Source of the DNA: Akebia trifoliata
Lineage: Eukaryota > Streptophyta > Magnoliopsida > Ranunculales > Lardizabalaceae
Direction: 5' to 3'
Length of the DNA stretch: 64,000 nt
Assembly (NCBI GenBank): GCA_017979445.1
Contig: CM030706.1
Location: 18,462,967-18,526,966 of the forward strand
Positions 59,493-64,000 of this stretch are shown here, piece by piece (the first letter of the stretch is position 1; each line of letters opens with the position of its first letter). A program made the position numbers and the translations under genes. The notes beneath the pieces are model-generated. The model was not told the origin of the DNA. It ran no database searches and was given only the letters and a program-made list of their open reading frames with translations.

Positions 59493-60204
59493 GGAGGAAG
59501 TCTGAACCTAATTGGAGAGATTCATTTATCAGGAAGGAAACATTACCTTGGAAAACCATCAAATTTCAAAGAAAATTAAGCATGCCTCAACCCAAAGGAA
59601 AGTTCAAACCTAATTGGGGAGGTCCGTTAATCATCAAAGAAATATTACCTAGAAAAGCTGTCAGACTTCAAGACCATGATGGAATCAATCTATCAGAACC
59701 AACCAACCTTGACCAGATTAAGTAGTACTACGTTTAAGGAGGCAATCTTCGGCCGAATCAATTTCCTGTTACCCAGTTTAATATCTCATTTCTTAGTCCT
59801 TTGCAGCTTTTTTTTAAAAAAAAAACCTTTTTCTTTCTCAGCCTGATCACCTAACCTAGGGGAGGAAAGTTTCGAACTACGTTTTGGTCTGATCCCAAAA
59901 TTCTCGCAACCTGAGAAGTTACTTCAGGCTCAACTACATCAAAATAAAAAATAGATTCCCCCACAAAAAAATACAAAAAAAGAAATATTGTCAGAATGAG
60001 GAAGAAAATTCAAAGAAAAATAAAATAATTAAAAAAAAATGCCACACAAGGGGTATTTGAGTTTTTTAGCATCAAAATTCATTTTTATTTATGCCTAGTC
60101 TTAAGCTTACCCATGAAAATCCTCCTAAGTACCATGCGAAAAAGTCAAAGTAGTAAAATATGATCAAACAATAACTCTAGAAATTTAAAAGGGAAGAAAA
60201 AGAA
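59493..60204 (+). other. A3 3' non-coding block
   Basis: No gene; colinear with A1 19236-19869, with the CTAACCTAGGGGAGGAAAG and CAACCTGAGAAGTTACTTC strings. Confidence 0.55.
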
Positions 60205-60560
60205 AAAAAAAAAGAGTCTGCTGGGTTGAAAACCCGAAAGGACGACTTAGGCAAAAATTAAGGCAAGCTCACAAGATTGAAAATCCGAAAGGATAGCCCT
60301 GACAACAATTAGAGTAAATAAAAAAAGCCTGCTAGATTGAAAACCTGAAAGGGCAACTTACGCAAAAATTAAGACAAGCTCACGAGGTTGAAAATTCGAA
60401 AGGACGGTCTTGACAACAATCAGAGCAAAAAATAAAAAATATATAAGCTCGCTAGATCAGAAATCTAAAAAAATGATCTAGGTAAAAATTAGAGCAATAA
60501 AAAAAATCTCTATTGAATTGAAAAGCTAAAAGGCGGTCCGAGTCGAAACATCAGAAGTCT
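60205..60560 (+). repeat. ~67-bp hairpin repeats of A3
   Basis: Five to six units of the type GCTAGATTGAAAACCTGAAA... with paired arms. Best preserved is CTAGATCA/TGATCTAG (60452-60481), which differs from the A1 stem CTAGATCG/CGATCTAG by one compensated base pair. Confidence 0.75.
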
Positions 60561-61224
60561 AAATGAACAAGTTTCAATACCCAACTTAAACCAGACTAAA
60601 ACTCAGAAGCCACAAGTATTTTATCTACGATTGATCTGAAATTTTTTGCTTCCCAAGTGAACCAAGGGGGAGAAGGGTGAATTTTATGATAAGTCTCAAA
60701 AGAAAATGTTTTGTTCTCTTTAGCCTGACTCAAAATATTCAATCAAAATTAAAAGTTGAATCTTTATTGTGCTTGTGGTAATCAAATATTTCAAACCTTC
60801 ATATAAGGGGCACTCTTTTTTTTTTAAATATATAATTTATCCCTTATATTAGGGGCATTTTTTTTTTTACAAGATGTGTTCAATACAATGTTTCCTGTTA
60901 AACTAGGAGCATTTTGTACTCAAGTTTGATCAATGTTAACGGGAGTCCTGAATTTAAGGTTATCCTCTTGATAGCAATTTTTTGAAAATCCTTGAGGTAC
61001 AAAGAAGTTAAAAAATTCATAAAATTTTTTGAAAAACCTTGAAGTTCAAACAAATGCGTTTCTGATCTCATATTTGATTTTGCCCAAAGATTAATTCATT
61101 ACCCTTTTCACATAGAATAGGAGATAGGGCATTCTTTCTTTCCTAGATTCATTGATTCCTTTCCAGATTTATTCATTTTTTCTCAGATTGATCCATTTTT
61201 TCCCAGATTTATTCATTCTTTCTC
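60561..61224 (+). other. A3 spacer before hairpin array
   Basis: No gene. Three PPT-like AGGGGCA(T)T motifs near 60803, 60847 and 60897; TTCATTC-rich end. Confidence 0.5.
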
Positions 61225-61915
61225 AAATACTTCCGAGGGTTTTCTCGGATTTTGCTCAGCTAGCGTCGAGGGTTTCTCAGATTTTGCTCAGATACCACCG
61301 AGGGTTATCTTGGATTTTGCTTAGATGGCATCGAGGATTTTCTCAGATTTTGCTCAGATGCCACCGAGGGTTATCTCGGATTTTGCTTAGATGTCGTCGA
61401 GGGTTTTCTCTGATTTTGCTTAGTTGCCGCCGAGGGTTATCTTAGATTTTTCTCAATTGCTGTTGAGGGTTTTCTCGGATTTTGCTCAGATGCCGCCAAG
61501 TGTTATCTCGGATTTTGCTCAGATACTGCTGAGGGGTTCTTAGATTTTGCTTAGATGCCACCGAGGGTTATCTCGGATTTTGCTCAGATGTCGTCGAGGG
61601 TTTTCTGGAATTTTGCTCAGATGCTGTCGAAGTCTATCTCAGATTTTACTCAAATACCATCAAGGGTTTCTCAGATTTTGCTCAACTTTGCTCAGATGCC
61701 CCGAGGGCTATCTCGAATTTTGCTCAGATATCGTCGAGGATTTTCCTTGATTTTTCTCAGATGCTGTCAAAGGTTATCTTAGTTGCGGCCGAGGGTTTTC
61801 TCGAATTTTGCTCAGTTGCCATCGAGGATTATCTAAGATTTTTCTCAGATGCCGTCGAGGGTTATCTAGGATTTTACTCAAATGCTACCGAGACTTATCT
61901 CGGATTTTGCTCAGT
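61225..61915 (+). repeat. 33-bp hairpin array of A3 (about 20 units)
   Basis: Units CTCAGATGCCACCGAGGG then TTATCTCGGATTTTG, with CCGAG/CTCGG arms, more diverged than in A1. The counterpart of 20846-23690. Confidence 0.88.
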
Positions 61916-62234
61916 TTATACTCAAATTATGCTCAATTTTTCCTTAATTTTTGCTCAGACCACATGAGATTTATCTCATATATCAATTACACACACTTCC
62001 ATTTTTTAGTCCGGGAGAATTTTCTAAAATTCAAGGATCTGAAACCGTCAATGAGAGCTCGCGCTCCACGACATGACACCTTTTAATTCGGGGAGAATTT
62101 TACCCTCAAGGATTCAAATGCCCTGATGAATTGTTAAATCAAGCTGCAAAATGAACTGTCACTACCTTTGACATTCGGATCTCGTACTCTCTACCGAAAT
62201 AGATTTTCTATTTAGTTTGCTTCAACCCTCTACC

Positions 62235-62247
62235 AAAGAGGGGTATC
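62235..62247 (+). other. Polypurine tract of A3
   Basis: AAAGAGGGGTATC directly before the 3' LTR. Confidence 0.65.
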
Positions 62248-62329
62248 TGTAGATACCCCATTTTTGCACTCGTCTGATTAATCAACTCATCAATCCGATT
62301 GCGACTGTTCCCAATGATGGATGAGTATT
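62248..62329 (+). repeat. A3 3' LTR, first 82 bp
   Basis: TGTAGATACCCCATTTTTGC onward, cut by A4. The rest is outside the window. Confidence 0.85.
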
Positions 62330-64000
62330 TGAAAGCGCCCTTGATCCGTGGGGTGTGCGGATCTGCTTTTGACCCTTGAGGTTTGGGAGTCGCCACCTAG
62401 TTATTACGGTCTAGTAACCAAATACTGACTCTAAACGGATAAAGAAACTAATCTACTAAATAAAAAATTAAATTCGGGGATCACATTACGGGGTTGGAAG
62501 GTGTTAGGCACCAACCCCTCCCGGCCAATGCCGGTCTCTACTTATCCCAAATAGGATTACATTGCTAACAAAAAATCTAGAAAAAAAAATAAAAGAAATT
62601 TTACCTTCGATACGTAAAGATTCTATTCCCTCAGATCTGATAAGGTTACTCCTTGTACCGTACTCCTTGCATTGTTCTGTCTCTAGATCTGATTTTTGAT
62701 CTCCGAGGCAAAGTATCTCTTTTTTGGATCTGGATTCTTTGAATTTATTATGGATTTTGGGGTGTTTTTGAAGGGTTTCTACGGATTTTTGAAGCTAAAA
62801 TTGAAGTATTGGTGTTAGGTAAGGAGTTGGGGCTTCAAAATTAGGGTTTATGAGAGGTTAGGAAAGCTTTTTGACCTACTTCTCTTAGGGTTTATGATTT
62901 GATACGAAAATAGGGTGTGGAGGCTCCTATTTATAGATTTTTTTAAGGGCTTATTTAGATAGAATTAATGTTTAATTAGAATTCTTTTAGTTAGAGTTGT
63001 ATTTTAGTTAGAATTCTATTAGGTAGAGTTGTATTTTAATTAGAATTATTTTAGATAGAGTTATATTTTAGTTAGAATTCTATTAAATAGAGTTATTATT
63101 TAATTAGAACTCTATTAAGACTTTGACTTTTGGTCTTATTTGATTGACTTTAAGATTTTGATTTTAGTCTTAATTGATTGACTTTAATATCTTGACTTTA
63201 GTCTTACTTAATTGACTTTAATTTTGACTTTAGTCTTACTTGATTGACTTTAATACCTTCACTTTAGTCTTGCTTGATTGACTTTAATTTTTTGGAGAAC
63301 CCCCCTCTATTATATCTTTAATTCTTTGGACCCCCAAATGGAGGGGTCCTTGAAGAAATATCTTGGCAACCCCCAACAATTTTGCCTGAGAGCCTGATTG
63401 ATCGATATTTTTAGTTTAAATTTTTTAATTAATTTTATTAATGTTTCACTTTAAATATTTAATATTTTATTTATTAATTTAAAAAATTTTAATTATAAAA
63501 ATCGTGAAATTACCGTTTTACCCTCGAAGAGGACTTTTCGCGTTTTAAGTCAGTTTTTGATATTCTAGGATGTTTTAGAATCGATTTTTAATGAGGAATT
63601 CGATGGGAATGTTGGTTTTTGTCATTTATGAAATTTTTTGTGTGAAATGGTCGTGAATTTTATGAGGGGCATTTCGTAATTTTGTCAAATTCTGTGAAAA
63701 TTGGCGAAATGATTTATTTGGTTTCGATTTGTTATTTTATGTGTTTGAAAGGGTTTTCCTAAGCATAATGTAGGTTCTAGGGATATTTTAATGTTAGGGG
63801 TATTTTGATAATTTCATCATTTTTTAGTGATTTTCATCGTAAAACTTCTTTTTGTCTGCAAGATGATGATTTCTATGTTTCTAGGGTCATATTTTCCTAG
63901 CGTAGCGTGGTTTCTACCGTTTAGTCAGTTCGAGATACCTCATTCGGATTTCTGAAACATATCTGGTAACAAAATAAAGCATTGGAATAATCATCCATCA
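62330..64000 (-). repeat. A4: A-family LTR inserted in the A3 3' LTR, running off the window
   Basis: Plus strand opens TGAAAGCGCCCTTGATCC after GTATT (62325-62329). By comparison it should end roughly 70 bp past 64000. It carries the ~150-bp segment (63290-63410) shared with the A3 LTR but absent from A1, A2 and the solo LTR. Whether it is a solo LTR or part of a full element cannot be seen. Confidence 0.85.
62926..62935 (-). promoter_or_regulatory. TATA box of A4 LTR
   Basis: Reverse complement TATAAATAGG followed by AGCCTCC. Confidence 0.6.

Larger units (their letters stand above)
3708..64000 (+). mobile_element. Element A3: outermost Tat/Ogre-like LTR retrotransposon, non-autonomous
   Basis: The 5' LTR is 3708-5250, the primer site starts at 5252, and the internal region is 5251-8305 plus 57514-62247. 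The 3' LTR starts at 62248 and continues past the window end. The interior is split by A2 (8306-57508), and the 3' LTR is split by A4 after only 82 bp. Both LTR starts match in about 72 of 82 bases, so this is the oldest A insertion here. Coding capacity is limited to an integrase remnant and a short unknown remnant. The 5' flank is gattg; the matching duplication lies outside the window. Confidence 0.85.

Noticed and set aside
1..64000. tRNA, rRNA or other structural RNA genes
   Set aside because: I saw tRNA-Arg-complementary primer sites only; no cloverleaf or rRNA core sequence was recognised by eye. A covariance search would be needed to exclude small RNAs.

Overview
The window is plant nuclear heterochromatin-type DNA: AT-rich, with no intact host gene, made almost entirely of Ty3/gypsy LTR retrotransposons nested inside one another. 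The elements show the marks of the Tat/Ogre branch: a primer-binding site matching the 3' end of tRNA-Arg (TGGCGACTCCACTGGGGA), LTRs opening TGTAGACACCC, a second archaeal-type RNase H, a G-patch after the protease, and extra antisense genes. Intron-bearing genes and plant mobile domain (PMD) proteins point to an angiosperm. The species cannot be told from the sequence.

Layout, outside in. (1) Bases 1-3707 are flank holding a decayed PMD gene on the minus strand. (2) Element A3 (+) starts at 3708 (5' LTR 3708-5250). Its 3' LTR begins at 62248 and is itself cut at 62330 by another A-family LTR (A4, minus) that leaves the window. (3) A2 (-) spans 8306-57508 and sits in the A3 leader, with near-matching duplications GTGGG/GTGCG. 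(4) Element B (-) spans 12363-50922 and sits in the integrase remnant of A2 (target site TGAAT/ATTCA). (5) Three insertions lie in B: complete A1 (+, 13495-25598, perfect ACATG duplications) in the 3' LTR of B, a solo A LTR (30777-32352, GTAGA duplications) inside an antisense gene, and an unrelated 1741-bp solo LTR (41940-43680, GAATC duplications) inside the protease.

B carries gag, protease, reverse transcriptase, RNase H, archaeal RNase H and integrase on the minus strand (46484 down to 37170), all broken by stops or frameshifts. Between pol and its 3' LTR it carries two genes on the opposite strand: a multi-exon PMD gene (29119-33430) and a second PMD/DUF7745-like gene (34102-35700). The three A elements keep only an integrase remnant and a small unknown coding remnant, in the same order, so A looks like a non-autonomous family that moved with proteins from a relative such as B. 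A and B share LTR termini, primer site, a leader block and an LTR hairpin loop.

The most striking feature is the number of short-unit tandem arrays whose units fold into small hairpins in which both arms change together: 33/34-bp and ~67-bp arrays in A, 18-bp and ~30-bp arrays plus three CCGTG/CACGG clusters in B. The largest array (20846-23690, about 80 units) is unbroken by any stop trinucleotide over long stretches, but is better explained as a structured repeat than as a protein gene.
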